Of a stretch of DNA of 37,260 nucleotides, positions 28,669 through 37,238 are shown one piece after another. A model generated the notes under the pieces. It was given only the letters and a program-made list of their open reading frames with translations. It was not told the origin of the DNA and ran no database searches. Location: positions 1 to 37,260 of the forward strand of contig NZ_JAAXLJ010000021.1 in the NCBI RefSeq assembly GCF_012641075.1, in the 5' to 3' direction. Numbering within the stretch: position 1 is the first letter of the stretch; each line of letters starts with the position of its first letter. The translations under genes were made by a program, and so were the position numbers. The DNA comes from Secundilactobacillus angelensis. GTDB taxonomy: Bacteria; Bacillota; Bacilli; Lactobacillales; Lactobacillaceae.

Positions 28669-31600
28669 TTAATCCTTAGCGTTAGTGTCAGCTTCATCTT
28701 TGTTAGCAGTCTGAGCTTCTTTAGCCTCAGTTGCCTTCTTTTGTTCTTCTTGTTGCTGTGCGTACTTGCTCAAAGCGTCAACGTTCACAACGTCGTCATC
28801 TTCGTCATCCATATCGCGCAGTTCAATTTCTTTGTCATCAGAGCCTAAAACTTTCATGTCCAGACCCAGTGATTGTAATTCCTTAACCAACACACGGAAG
28901 GATTCAGGAACACCTGGCTTAGGAATTGGTTCGCCCTTAACAATGGCTTCGTAAGTCTTTACACGACCAACAACGTCATCTGACTTGTAAGTCAAGATTT
29001 CTTGCAGTGTGTAAGCAGCACCATAAGCTTCGAGTGCCCAAACTTCCATTTCACCAAACCGTTGGCCACCGAATTGTGCTTTCCCACCAAGGGGTTGTTG
29101 GGTAACTAATGAGTAAGGTCCGATTGAACGAGCATGAATCTTATCGTCAACCATGTGGGCCAGTTTCATGTAGTGCATAACCCCAACGGCAATTCGTTTG
29201 TCAAATGGTTCACCGGTACGACCATCATAAACAACTGACTTAGCGTCATCAGCCATACCAGCTTCCTTAACAGCGTCCCAGATATCTTCATCACGGGCAC
29301 CATCAAAGACAGGCGTTGAAATGTGAATGCCAAGGTTACGAGCAGCCATCCCTAAATGCAATTCGAGCACTTGCCCGATGTTCATACGAGAAGGCACACC
29401 CATTGGACTCAGCATGATATCGATTGGGGTACCATCTGGCATATACGGCATATCTTCTTGAGGGATAACAACGGAAACAGTACCCTTGTTACCATGACGA
29501 CCGGACATCTTGTCACCAACCTGCAGCTTACGCTTTTGGGCGATGTAGACACGAACCATCATGTTAACGCCTGGAGATAATTCATCACCGTTTTCACGAG
29601 TGAAGATCCGAACGTTTTGAATGATACCGCCGCCACCATGAGGTACCTTAAGTGAAGTATCACGAACTTCACGGGCCTTTTCACCAAAGATTGCGTGGAG
29701 CAAGCGTTCCTCAGCTGATAATTCAGTCACACCTTTAGGGGTAACCTTACCAACTAAGATGTCACCATCATGAACTTCAGCACCAATCCGGATAATTCCT
29801 TCTTCGTCAAGGTTTTTAAGTGCATCTTCCCCAACGTTAGGAATTTCACGGGTGATTTCTTCAGGTCCAAGCTTCGTATCACGTGCTTCTGATTCATACT
29901 CTTCAATATGAATTGAAGTGTACACATCTTCAGTCACTAACCGTTCGCTGATCGCGATGGCATCTTCGAAGTTGTAACCTTGCCAAGTCATGAAGGCAAC
30001 TAATGGGTTTTGGCCTAATGCCAATTCGCCATCTTCCATTGATGGTCCGTCAGCCAATACTTCGTCTGGGTCAACTTTGTCGCCGACTTTAACGATTGGA
30101 CGTTGGTTGTAGTTCTTACCACCGTTAGAACGTTGGAACTTCATTAACTTGTAAGAGTCTAATGCACCGTCTTCGCGACGAACACGAATTTCACGGGCAT
30201 CAACGTATTCAACTGTCCCTGGTTGTTTGCAAAGTAAGGCAACACCGGAATCATGGGCAGCTTTATATTCGATACCAGTACCGATCAATGGGGCGTGAGG
30301 ATCAAGCAAAGGAACGGCCTGACGCATCATGTTGGCACCCATCAACGCACGGTTAGAGTCATCGTTTTCCAAGAAAGGAATGCAGGCCGTAGCGACCGAC
30401 ACAACTTGCTTAGGCGAAACGTCCATGTAATCGACGTTATTGATACTGGTTTCAATGTTTTCTGATTTTGCACGGGCCATAACCACATCGTTAACGAATG
30501 AACCGTCATCCTTCAATGGTGAGTTAGCTTGTGCAACAACGTAATTATCTTCTTCATCGGCAGTCAGGTAATCGATCTTGTCGGTAACCTTGTGAGTTGT
30601 CCATGAAACACGACGGTATGGTGTTTCGATAAAGCCATACTTGTTGATCCGTGCATAACTGGAAAGACTGTTGATCAAACCAATGTTAGGACCTTCAGGC
30701 GTTTCAATTGGGCACATCCGACCATAATGAGTATAGTGAACGTCACGAACTTCATAACCGGCACGATCACGAGTCAAACCACCAGGTCCAAGGGCTGAAA
30801 GACGACGCTTATGCGTTAATTCACCCAGTGGATTGGTTTGGTCCATGAATTGAGACAGTTGTGATGAACCGAAGAATTCTTTAATCGATGCGACAACTGG
30901 CCGAATGTTGATCAATTGCTGTGGTGTAACAGTGGAAGCATCCTGGATTGACATCCGTTCGCGAACCACCCGTTCCATCCGTGATAAACCAATTCGGAAT
31001 TGGTTCTGCAGCAATTCACCCACAGAACGAATACGACGGTTACCCAAGTGATCAATATCATCGGTGTCGCCAATGCCTTCTTGAAGATCAAAGAAGTAGT
31101 TAACGGCAGCTAAAATATCAGCTGGCTTAATGTGTTTCCACTTCAAATCAATGTGACCATTACCAATCACTGGAATTGCCCGCTCTGGATCATCTGGGGA
31201 TTGCACCATGATGGTCTGGAGGATAACTGGCTCAGTGACAACCGCTTCGTCTGAAGGCGTGTAAGTTACCGTCTTAAAGTCGTCGCGGTCAAGGTATGGT
31301 GTTAAGGTCTTCAAACGATCCTTGTCAATGACGTCGCCTTTTGAAGCCAAAACTTCACCAGTATCTGGATCAGCTAAGGTTTCAGCCAAAGTCAAACCAA
31401 GTAACCGGTTCTTTAAGACCAGCTTCTTGTTTGTCTTGTAACGGCCAACGGGAGCCATATCGTAACGCTTTGGATCAAAGAAACGAGCGGTCAACAGACT
31501 CCGTGAAGAATCAGCAGTCTTAGGTTCACCTGGACGTAGACGTTCATAGATGTCCTTTAAGGCTTCTTCAACACGAGAATCGTCGCTGTTTTTGTGAACA

Positions 31601-32271
31601 TCCTTTTCCAAGGTTGACATTAAGCTGTCGTTATCACCATACATCTTGATGATTTCGTCATCTGAACCGAAGCCTAAAGCCCGAACTAATTCGGTCATTG
31701 GAATCTTACGAGTCCGGTCGATCCGAACGTAAGATAAGCCCTTAGCATCGGTTTCAAATTCCAGCCATGCACCCCGGTTAGGAATGACAGTGGCACCGTA
31801 AATCGTACGGCCGTTCTTGTCAGTATCTTTATTGTAATAAACACCAGGGGAACGAACTAATTGAGAAACGATAACCCGTTCAGCACCGTTAATAATAAAC
31901 GTCCCTTGTTCAGTCATTAGTGGAAAATCGCCGAAGAAAACATCTTGGGATTTAATTTCACCAGTCTCATGATTGGTTAACCGTAAAGTGACGTGTAATG
32001 GTGCCGAGAAGTTGGCATCGTGCTCTCTTGCTTCATCAACGGTATATTTTGGTTCCAGTAACTGGTAATCAACGAACTCTAATGAAAGATTTCCCTGGAA
32101 GTCTTCGATGGGCATAATGTCATCGAACATATCCTTCAGGCCTTCATCTAGAAACCATTGGTACGAATTCTTTTGGATCTCAATCAAGTTAGGAAGATCC
32201 AAAACTTCCTTAATCCGTGCGTAGCTTCGTCGGGTCCGGTGCTTGCCATATTTAACCAAGTGTCCTGCCAA
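28669..32271 (-). CDS. rpoB: DNA-directed RNA polymerase subunit beta
   Basis: Beta forms half of the RNA polymerase cleft and the rifampicin site. The product has 1200 residues from the chosen TTG at 32271 ([20 protein letters not shown]), which lies 8 nt after GAGG; the longer frame begins with a GTG inside that SD. The rifampicin region reads [22 protein letters not shown] with the usual Asp, His and Ser residues, so no resistance change is seen. Other motifs: [29 protein letters not shown] and [21 protein letters not shown]. The C-terminus (last about 60 residues) is acidic and rich in Gln, Glu and Ala, a low-complexity tail. rplJ/rplL are not upstream; the gene has its own promoter and leader. 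Confidence 0.98.
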   Translation of the reverse strand: MAGHLVKYGKHRTRRSYARIKEVLDLPNLIEIQKNSYQWFLDEGLKDMFDDIMPIEDFQGNLSLEFVDYQLLEPKYTVDEAREHDANFSAPLHVTLRLTNHETGEIKSQDVFFGDFPLMTEQGTFIINGAERVIVSQLVRSPGVYYNKDTDKNGRTIYGATVIPNRGAWLEFETDAKGLSYVRIDRTRKIPMTELVRALGFGSDDEIIKMYGDNDSLMSTLEKDVHKNSDDSRVEEALKDIYERLRPGEPKTADSSRSLLTARFFDPKRYDMAPVGRYKTNKKLVLKNRLLGLTLAETLADPDTGEVLASKGDVIDKDRLKTLTPYLDRDDFKTVTYTPSDEAVVTEPVILQTIMVQSPDDPERAIPVIGNGHIDLKWKHIKPADILAAVNYFFDLQEGIGDTDDIDHLGNRRIRSVGELLQNQFRIGLSRMERVVRERMSIQDASTVTPQQLINIRPVVASIKEFFGSSQLSQFMDQTNPLGELTHKRRLSALGPGGLTRDRAGYEVRDVHYTHYGRMCPIETPEGPNIGLINSLSSYARINKYGFIETPYRRVSWTTHKVTDKIDYLTADEEDNYVVAQANSPLKDDGSFVNDVVMARAKSENIETSINNVDYMDVSPKQVVSVATACIPFLENDDSNRALMGANMMRQAVPLLDPHAPLIGTGIEYKAAHDSGVALLCKQPGTVEYVDAREIRVRREDGALDSYKLMKFQRSNGGKNYNQRPIVKVGDKVDPDEVLADGPSMEDGELALGQNPLVAFMTWQGYNFEDAIAISERLVTEDVYTSIHIEEYESEARDTKLGPEEITREIPNVGEDALKNLDEEGIIRIGAEVHDGDILVGKVTPKGVTELSAEERLLHAIFGEKAREVRDTSLKVPHGGGGIIQNVRIFTRENGDELSPGVNMMVRVYIAQKRKLQVGDKMSGRHGNKGTVSVVIPQEDMPYMPDGTPIDIMLSPMGVPSRMNIGQVLELHLGMAARNLGIHISTPVFDGARDEDIWDAVKEAGMADDAKSVVYDGRTGEPFDKRIAVGVMHYMKLAHMVDDKIHARSIGPYSLVTQQPLGGKAQFGGQRFGEMEVWALEAYGAAYTLQEILTYKSDDVVGRVKTYEAIVKGEPIPKPGVPESFRVLVKELQSLGLDMKVLGSDDKEIELRDMDDEDDDVVNVDALSKYAQQQEEQKKATEAKEAQTANKDEADTNAKD

Positions 32272-32365
32272 GTTGTTCACCTCTCCATTTTATTCAGCGA
32301 ACTGACCCAAATATTACAGTTTGATTACATTTTCAATGAAAACGCATTCCCACCGGTTTTTTGGC

Positions 32366-32405
32366 AAAAAAAATCCAAAAATAAGAAATCAATTCTTACT
32401 TTTGG
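32366..32405 (-). terminator. Terminator-like hairpin in the rpoB leader
   Basis: CCAAAAGTAAGAA and TTCTTATTTTTGG (32393-32405 and 32375-32387) form a 13-bp stem with one G-U pair and a 5-nt loop, followed after one A by eight Ts (32366-32373). It sits about 65 nt downstream of the rpoB transcription start and about 95 nt before the gene. It may end transcripts from the TetR gene and act as an attenuator for rpoBC. Confidence 0.7.
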
Positions 32406-32475
32406 TTTTTATGAGAGCCGCTACGGACAATATATCGCAACGACTCATTTCAGTTCACAGTTACATACTGCAAGT

Positions 32476-32504
32476 AGTATACCTGCTACTGACTAAGTTG
32501 TCAA
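32476..32504 (-). promoter_or_regulatory. Consensus sigma-A promoter of rpoB-rpoC
   Basis: TTGACA (32499-32504) and TATACT (32476-32481) are spaced by 17 bp on the minus strand. The -35 lies 4 bp after the stop of the TetR-family gene. The predicted start near 32469 gives a leader of about 200 nt, longer than needed for translation. Confidence 0.92.
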
Positions 32505-32508
32505 ACGA

Positions 32509-33108
32509 TTATGACTTGTCAGAAACCAAGCCGTGTAAAATTAAATCTAGCAGAAGCCGAATATGTTCCCTTTGAGTCAGACTGACACCGCCAATTTGAT
32601 GAAACCGACTAAATAGTGGACTTAGACTCGTGATGTAGAACTCAGCAGCTTGCTTCGGTTGAATATTTTGTCTCAACTGCACGTCTTCACTCTCAAAGTA
32701 GTTTTCAATCGGGGTGACATAGTCCGTTTGAAAAATCATTCCCAGTTGACCCATATTTTCTCGCTTCAGGTCAGCAAAGCTAGAATGAATCACCGTAAAA
32801 ATATCTCGCGGATGCTTATCAGTCAGCACTTGAGTGATCCTGACCAATCGCTCTTCGGGAAGGATGGCAGTCCCCTTTTGATTAATGGCATCGATTGCAT
32901 CCTTGATTTCACCGCCAACAGTTTGAATAACCTGCAAGTAAATGACTTCTTTATCGGCAAAGTGGTGATACAGAGCAGGCTGTGTGATACCAACTGCTTT
33001 TGCGATATCACGAGTGGATGTTCCCTGATAACCGCGGGACAAAAACAGCGTACGGGCCGCGTCTAAAATTGCTTTATGCGTCTTTTCTAATTGCGCTTCT
33101 CGTTTCAA
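32509..33108 (-). CDS. TetR/AcrR-family transcriptional regulator
   Basis: The 199-residue product has an N-terminal TetR-type DNA-binding domain: helix-turn-helix at about residues 31-50 (TSTRDIAKAVGITQPALYHHF) followed by ADKEVIYLQV. The C-terminal ligand or dimer domain (60-199) is not recognizable, so the inducer and targets are unknown. The apparent start is TTG at 33108, with AGAAGGGG about 11 nt upstream. It stands alone between clpC and rpoB, with the clpC terminator and a 10-bp inverted repeat upstream, suggesting autoregulation. No transporter or enzyme partner is adjacent. Its terminator may be the hairpin within the rpoB leader. Confidence 0.9.
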   Translation of the reverse strand: MKREAQLEKTHKAILDAARTLFLSRGYQGTSTRDIAKAVGITQPALYHHFADKEVIYLQVIQTVGGEIKDAIDAINQKGTAILPEERLVRITQVLTDKHPRDIFTVIHSSFADLKRENMGQLGMIFQTDYVTPIENYFESEDVQLRQNIQPKQAAEFYITSLSPLFSRFHQIGGVSLTQREHIRLLLDLILHGLVSDKS

Positions 33109-33143
33109 ATCAACTACTACCCCTTCTAGTTTACCGTGTCTAA

Positions 33144-33188
33144 TCTGATTACCAGTTTACCACGAAACTTTATTTTACGGTAATCAGA
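33144..33188. promoter_or_regulatory. Candidate operator and promoter of the TetR-family gene
   Basis: TCTGATTACC (33144-33153) and GGTAATCAGA (33179-33188) are perfect 10-bp inverted arms separated by 25 bp. Between them, on the minus strand, is a possible extended -10, TGGTAAACT (33154-33162). The motif (C/A)GGTAAACT recurs closer to the gene near 33130. Binding of a TetR dimer pair here would cover the promoter. This is an inference from symmetry and position. Confidence 0.5.
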
Positions 33189-33201
33189 CTCATTCAGAAT
33201 T

Positions 33202-33252
33202 AAAATAAAAGCAGCCTGACCAGCCACCTAGTGGTGACCGCTCAAACTGCTT
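33202..33252 (-). terminator. Terminator of ctsR-clpC
   Basis: On the minus strand AAGCAG (33247-33252) pairs with CTGCTT (33209-33214), and inside a GC-rich CCAC/GTGG hairpin (33231-33234 with 33224-33227, CTA loop) forms the tip. TTTTATTTT follows. The stem is interrupted but the T-rich tail and position just after clpC support termination. Confidence 0.75.
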
Positions 33253-33270
33253 AATTGCGTTTTAAATGGC

Positions 33271-35757
33271 TTACTTGCTACCAACAGTTTCGTTAGTCTT
33301 AACTTCAGCCTTCTCTGGTTGTTTAACGTTTACCGTGATCTTACCGCGGGTCGCACCCAAGGTGACCATGTTACCAGCCTTAATATCACCTGATAACATT
33401 GCTTCGCTTAAGCGATCTTCAACCTTGGTTTGCAGTGCTCGCCGAATTGGCCGAGCACCATATTCAGGGTCAAATCCAGCATCAGCAATCACGTCAATGG
33501 CAGCTGGTGTCACCTTGATGTTAATCCCTTGAGCCTTCACCCGGTCAACGACCGTCTTAGCCATCAACTTAACGATTTGGTGAAGTTCCTTCTTTTGAAG
33601 GCTGTGGAAAATGACAACTTCATCAATTCGGTTCAAGAATTCTGGCCGGAAGCTCTGTTTCAAGGTTTCACGGATGGTGTCAGCCATTGCCGTGTAATCA
33701 CCAGACTTATCTTCAGCACCGAAGCCAACGGTCTTTTCATCCCGTAATCTGGTAGCACCCAAGTTGGAAGTCATGATGAGAATCGTGTTCCGGAAATCAA
33801 CCTTGCGTCCCTTTGAATCCGTCAAGTAACCATCATCAAGGACTTGCAATAACAGGTTGAAGACATCTGGATGAGCCTTTTCAACTTCGTCAAACAGCAC
33901 AACTGAATACGGTTTCTGACGAACTTTTTCGGTTAATTGGCCACCTTCATCGTAACCGACGTAACCTGGTGCAGAGCCAATCAGACGACTGGTTGAGTAC
34001 TTCTCCATGTATTCACTCATGTCAACCCGGATCATGTTGTCTTCAGAACCAAACATTGCTTCAGCCAACGCCTTAGCAAGTTCAGTCTTACCAACACCAG
34101 TAGGTCCCAAGAACATAAACGAACCAATTGGTCTGTTTGGATCCTTCAATCCGGAACGCGCCCGTCGAATGGCTCGAGAAACTGCGGAAACAGCTTCTTC
34201 TTGACCAACCACCCGTTTGTGGAGAATGCCTTCCAGGTTAACTAACCGTTCTTGTTCCGTCCGGTTAAGTTGAGTTGTTGGCACCCCAGTCCATTCTGAA
34301 ACAACTTCGGCGACATCTTCGCCAGTCACGTTCAGCGAGTACTTTTCACCGGATTCAGCTTGTTTTTCAGCCTTCTTGTCCAGCTTATCTTTCAAAGCAA
34401 TCTCCTGCTCACGAATCTTGGCAGCCTCTTCAAAGCGCTGGTCAAGGATGGCAGCTTCACGTTGATCAGACAAATCTGATAATTTAGCTTCCTGCTTCGT
34501 CTGGTTGTTAGGCTTGTCCATCTGACTGATTCGAACTTTGGCGGCCGCCTCATCCATCAGATCAATAGCCTTATCTGGCAAGTAACGGTCCGTGATGTAA
34601 CGAGTTGAAAGCTTAACCGCTTGTTCCAAAGCATCATCGCTAATATTAGCGTGGTGATGTTCCTCATAACGAGGACGTAAGCCCTTCAAGATTTCAACAG
34701 TCTCTTCTTCAGTTGGTTCATCCACTTGAACCGTAGCAAACCGCCGTTCAAGAGCTGCGTCTGATTCGATGTACTTCTGGTACTCGTCAAGTGTCGTGGC
34801 ACCAATCGTTTGGAGCTCACCACGAGCTAATGCTGGCTTCAAGATGTTTGAGGCATCAATGGCGCCTTCAGCACCACCAGCACCGATCAAGGTATGCAAT
34901 TCATCGATGAAGAGAATAACCTCACCATCGTTATAAATTTCTTCGATGACCTTCTTCAGACGGTCCTCGAATTCACCACGATACTTGGTACCGGCAACTA
35001 AAGAACCCATATCCAAAGCCATCAAACGCTTGTTTTGCATATCTTCGGGAACGTCGCCCTTAACGATTCGTTGGGCTAAACCTTCCGCAATGGCTGTTTT
35101 ACCAACACCGGGTTCACCAATCAAAACTGGGTTGTTCTTTGTCCGACGACTCAAAATTTGAATCACCCGACGAACTTCATTATTCCGGCCAACCGTTGGG
35201 TCCATCCGGTCGTCACGTGCCAACTGAGTTAAATCACGGGCCAATGAATCCAATGTTGGTGTGCCGCCCTGTTGCTTACGACCACGTTGATTGCGTCGCT
35301 TGTCTTGCGTTTCAGTCACACCCAACTTACGCAAAATAACTTTGCGAGCTTGGGCGAGATCAATATTTAAATTCATCAAAATTCGTGAGGAAAGAATTGT
35401 TTCATCACTGAGTAAGGCGAGCAAAATATGCTCAGTGCCAATCTTAGTAGCACCAATCCGCTTAGCTTCTTCACCAGCAACAGACAACATGTCCTTTGCC
35501 TTTGGTGAATATGGCAGGTAAGTATCCTTATCAACGTTGTTTAAAGTGCCATAACCAGTAAAACGTTCGATTTCTTCACGGACGTCATCTTCACTAATGG
35601 AGAATTGTTGCAACACCTTGTTTGCAATCCCATTCTTTTCAATTGTGAGTGCTAAAAGTAAGTGCTCTGTGCCAACAGCTTGGTGCTTGAAGTACTTCGC
35701 CTGCTCTTGGGCTAATGCCAAGACGCTCTTTGCACTGGGGGTAAATAGATTATCCAT
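33271..35757 (-). CDS. clpC: ATP-dependent Clp protease ATP-binding subunit ClpC
   Basis: ClpC is an AAA+ unfoldase that feeds damaged or regulatory proteins to ClpP. The 828-residue product has a duplicated Clp-N domain (about 1-145), AAA-1 with Walker A GEPGVGKT (214-221) and Walker B ILFIDELH, a middle domain with a UVR motif (about 424-459) typical of ClpC, and AAA-2 with Walker A GPTGVGKT (551-558). The ATG at 35757 has GTGAGG 7 nt upstream. It follows ctsR by 17 nt. The adaptor genes mcsA and mcsB of Bacillus are absent, as in other lactobacilli. Heat or stress induction via the CtsR box is expected. Confidence 0.98.
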   Translation of the reverse strand: MDNLFTPSAKSVLALAQEQAKYFKHQAVGTEHLLLALTIEKNGIANKVLQQFSISEDDVREEIERFTGYGTLNNVDKDTYLPYSPKAKDMLSVAGEEAKRIGATKIGTEHILLALLSDETILSSRILMNLNIDLAQARKVILRKLGVTETQDKRRNQRGRKQQGGTPTLDSLARDLTQLARDDRMDPTVGRNNEVRRVIQILSRRTKNNPVLIGEPGVGKTAIAEGLAQRIVKGDVPEDMQNKRLMALDMGSLVAGTKYRGEFEDRLKKVIEEIYNDGEVILFIDELHTLIGAGGAEGAIDASNILKPALARGELQTIGATTLDEYQKYIESDAALERRFATVQVDEPTEEETVEILKGLRPRYEEHHHANISDDALEQAVKLSTRYITDRYLPDKAIDLMDEAAAKVRISQMDKPNNQTKQEAKLSDLSDQREAAILDQRFEEAAKIREQEIALKDKLDKKAEKQAESGEKYSLNVTGEDVAEVVSEWTGVPTTQLNRTEQERLVNLEGILHKRVVGQEEAVSAVSRAIRRARSGLKDPNRPIGSFMFLGPTGVGKTELAKALAEAMFGSEDNMIRVDMSEYMEKYSTSRLIGSAPGYVGYDEGGQLTEKVRQKPYSVVLFDEVEKAHPDVFNLLLQVLDDGYLTDSKGRKVDFRNTILIMTSNLGATRLRDEKTVGFGAEDKSGDYTAMADTIRETLKQSFRPEFLNRIDEVVIFHSLQKKELHQIVKLMAKTVVDRVKAQGINIKVTPAAIDVIADAGFDPEYGARPIRRALQTKVEDRLSEAMLSGDIKAGNMVTLGATRGKITVNVKQPEKAEVKTNETVGSK

Positions 35758-35774
35758 ATCAATTCCTCACTTTC

Positions 35775-36242
35775 TTAGCTCTCATAGCGTAGGTGTTTCA
35801 AAATACTAACTAAAATACGCGCCCTCAAGCCGTTCTCTTCTACACGGTTTTCCATCTGCAGGGTGTCCTTACTGATAATGGTTAAAATAATGTTGGCTTC
35901 TCTGCGGCCAATCACACCACTTTCATAAAGTCCCTGAACAACGGCATAACCATCACGTTGTCCAATCGAATCACCAATGGTTTCAATTAAAGAATCTAAA
36001 ACATCGGTATCATCTAATAAGTTAACCTTCTCGATTCGAATATAACCGCCACCACCACGCTTACTCTCCACTAAGTAACCGTTGGATAAAGTAAAACGGG
36101 TTTTAATCACATAGTTGATTTGTGACGGTACCACATTGAATAAATTCGCAACTTCAGATCGGCGAATCTCCACGTGCTCTGTATCCGACAAAATTTCTTT
36201 GAGATATTGTTCGATAATATCGGAAATATTCTGATTTTGCAC
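35775..36242 (-). CDS. ctsR: Transcriptional repressor of class III stress genes CtsR
   Basis: CtsR represses clp and other protein quality-control genes and is inactivated by heat. From the chosen start it has 155 residues: a winged helix-turn-helix (about 24-70) with EVANLFNVVPSQINYVI and the wing KRGGGGYIRI, including Arg62 and a tetraglycine that senses temperature in Gram-positive homologs, then a C-terminal dimerization domain. The longest frame starts with an ATG at 36257 that overlaps the SD; I chose the GTG at 36242, 8 nt after GGAGG, matching the family start MQNQNISDIIEQYL. It is cotranscribed with clpC and has a CtsR box at its own promoter, so it should be autoregulated. Confidence 0.97.
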   Translation of the reverse strand: MQNQNISDIIEQYLKEILSDTEHVEIRRSEVANLFNVVPSQINYVIKTRFTLSNGYLVESKRGGGGYIRIEKVNLLDDTDVLDSLIETIGDSIGQRDGYAVVQGLYESGVIGRREANIILTIISKDTLQMENRVEENGLRARILVSILKHLRYES

Positions 36243-36277
36243 GCTGCTCCCCTCCATTCACCAACTTAGCAATCATG

Positions 36278-36294
36278 TTTGACTAATGTTGACT
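36278..36294. promoter_or_regulatory. CtsR box
   Basis: On the minus strand AGTCAACATTAGTCAAA matches the CtsR heptad repeat RGTCAAANANRGTCAAA at 15 of 17 positions. It lies immediately downstream of the ctsR -10 box and covers the transcription start, a position suited to repression of ctsR-clpC. Confidence 0.9.
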
Positions 36295-36297
36295 TTC

Positions 36298-36326
36298 ATT
36301 ATACGAATGTTTGGTGAAAAAGCAAA
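36298..36326 (-). promoter_or_regulatory. Sigma-A promoter of ctsR-clpC
   Basis: TATAAT (36298-36303) is a perfect -10. The -35 is weaker, TTTGCT (36321-36326, 17 bp) or TTGCTT (36320-36325, 16 bp). The adjacent CtsR box supports the assignment. Confidence 0.8.
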
Positions 36327-36544
36327 GGTTTATACTTTAATTTATCGTCCAAAATCTCAAATTCACTCGAATCGAGAAAGTTTCTACCTATAATAAGCAA
36401 ATTAACCGCAGACAACCAATATTTCTGATTATTAATTGTACATCTCTATTATAAAGCATTCGTCAACAAAACTCCCGATAAAGCTTCAATTCGTATAGGT
36501 TGGACTGGAGCTTCCCCGAGGTGATTACAGAAAAATGAACGCAC
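36327..36544. other. Gene-free A/T-rich stretch between ctsR promoter and tRNA terminator
   Basis: No frame here has coding features. It holds a few promoter-like -10 boxes on the minus strand (for example TATTAT and TATAAT) without convincing -35 partners. I see no other structure; a second, CtsR-independent promoter for ctsR is possible but not supported. Confidence 0.4.
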
Positions 36545-36573
36545 AAAAAAAGGTCATCATCTCTGATAACCTT
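36545..36573 (-). terminator. Terminator of the tRNA cluster
   Basis: AAGGTTATCA and TGATGACCTT (36564-36573 and 36550-36559) form a 10-bp stem with one U-G pair and a 4-nt loop, followed by TTTTT. It lies 20 nt beyond tRNA-Pro and stops the tRNA transcript before ctsR. Confidence 0.92.
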
Positions 36574-36592
36574 GAGTCCGCTCGGTCGATAA

Positions 36593-36666
36593 TCGGGAAA
36601 ACAGGATTTGAACCTGCGACCCCTACGTCCCGAACGTAGTGCTCTACCAAGCTGAGCTACTTCCCG
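36593..36666 (-). tRNA. tRNA-Pro (anticodon CGG)
   Basis: A 74-nt cloverleaf with acceptor CGGGAAG/TTTCCCG, anticodon stem CTACG/CGTAG and loop TTCGGGA, so the anticodon is CGG (codon CCG). The T-loop reads TTCAAAT. A wobble-broad TGG isoacceptor must be elsewhere. It is the last tRNA of the cluster; CCA is not encoded. Confidence 0.95.
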
Positions 36667-36690
36667 TTTGTTGTCTTAAAACAACAAAAA

Positions 36691-36764
36691 TGCACCCAGT
36701 AGGAGTCGAACCTACAACCTTCTGATTCGTAGTCAGACACTCTATCCAGTTGCGCTATGGGTGC
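36691..36764 (-). tRNA. tRNA-Arg (anticodon ACG)
   Basis: A 74-nt cloverleaf, acceptor GCACCCA/TGGGTGC, anticodon stem TCTGA/TCAGA, loop CTACGAA giving ACG. A34 is normally converted to inosine by TadA so that CGU, CGC and CGA are read. CCA is not encoded. Confidence 0.97.
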
Positions 36765-36786
36765 AAAATATTATTAAATTGAAAAA

Positions 36787-36872
36787 TGCCGAGGACCGGG
36801 ATCGAACCGGTACGGTCATCACTGACCGCAGGATTTTAAGTCCTGTGCGTCTGCCAATTCCGCCACCCCGGC
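36787..36872 (-). tRNA. tRNA-Leu (anticodon TAA)
   Basis: An 86-nt tRNA with acceptor GCCGGGG/CCTCGGC, anticodon stem CAGGA/TCCTG, loop CTTAAAA giving TAA, and the long variable arm of class II tRNAs. Reads UUA and UUG. Confidence 0.97.
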
Positions 36873-36888
36873 AAGAATAAACGCAAAA

Positions 36889-36960
36889 AGCGGAAGACGG
36901 GATTCGAACCCGCGACCCCCACCATGGCAAGGTGATGTTCTACCACTGAACTACTTCCGC
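36889..36960 (-). tRNA. tRNA-Gly (anticodon GCC)
   Basis: A 72-nt cloverleaf, acceptor GCGGAAG/CTTCCGC, loop TTGCCAT giving GCC, discriminator U as usual for tRNA-Gly. Reads GGC and GGU. Confidence 0.97.
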
Positions 36961-36964
36961 ACAA

Positions 36965-37037
36965 TGCCGACTAGAGGATTCGAACCTCCGACCTCCTCAT
37001 TACTAGTGAGATGCTCTGCCAACTGAGCTAAGTCGGC
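36965..37037 (-). tRNA. tRNA-Thr (anticodon AGT)
   Basis: A 73-nt cloverleaf, acceptor GCCGACT/AGTCGGC, anticodon stem TCTCA/TGAGG, loop CTAGTAA giving AGT. A34 outside tRNA-Arg is uncommon in bacteria and would need deamination to inosine to read ACC. Confidence 0.95.
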
Positions 37038-37064
37038 GAAAGTGATAATGCTTATTAAGTTAAA

Positions 37065-37146
37065 TGCGGGTGAAGGGACTCGAACCCCCACGTCGTAAGA
37101 CACTAGAACCTAAATCTAGCGCGTCTGCCAGTTCCGCCACACCCGC
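37065..37146 (-). tRNA. tRNA-Leu (anticodon TAG)
   Basis: An 82-nt class II tRNA, acceptor GCGGGTG/CACCCGC, anticodon stem CTAGA/TCTAG, loop TTTAGGT giving TAG, with a long variable arm. Reads CUN codons. Confidence 0.96.
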
Positions 37147-37163
37147 ATGGTGATACTGGTTAA

Positions 37164-37236
37164 TGAGCCGTGACAGTCTCGAACTGTCGACCCTCTGATT
37201 AAAAGTCAGATGCTCTACCAACTGAGCTAACGGCTC
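37164..37236 (-). tRNA. tRNA-Lys (anticodon TTT)
   Basis: A 73-nt cloverleaf, acceptor GAGCCGT/ACGGCTC, anticodon stem CTGA/TCAG, loop CTTTTAA giving TTT. Reads AAA and AAG. Confidence 0.97.
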
Positions 37237-37238
37237 AA

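Noticed and set aside
32158-32575. Plus-strand frames of 112 and 84 codons over the rpoB leader and TetR 3' end
   Set aside because: They are antisense to the rpoB promoter, leader and gene ends, overlap each other in different frames and have no SD.
36742-36930. 62-codon open frame over the tRNA cluster
   Set aside because: It lies entirely over tRNA-Arg, tRNA-Leu and tRNA-Gly genes and their short spacers; the tRNA structures explain the sequence.
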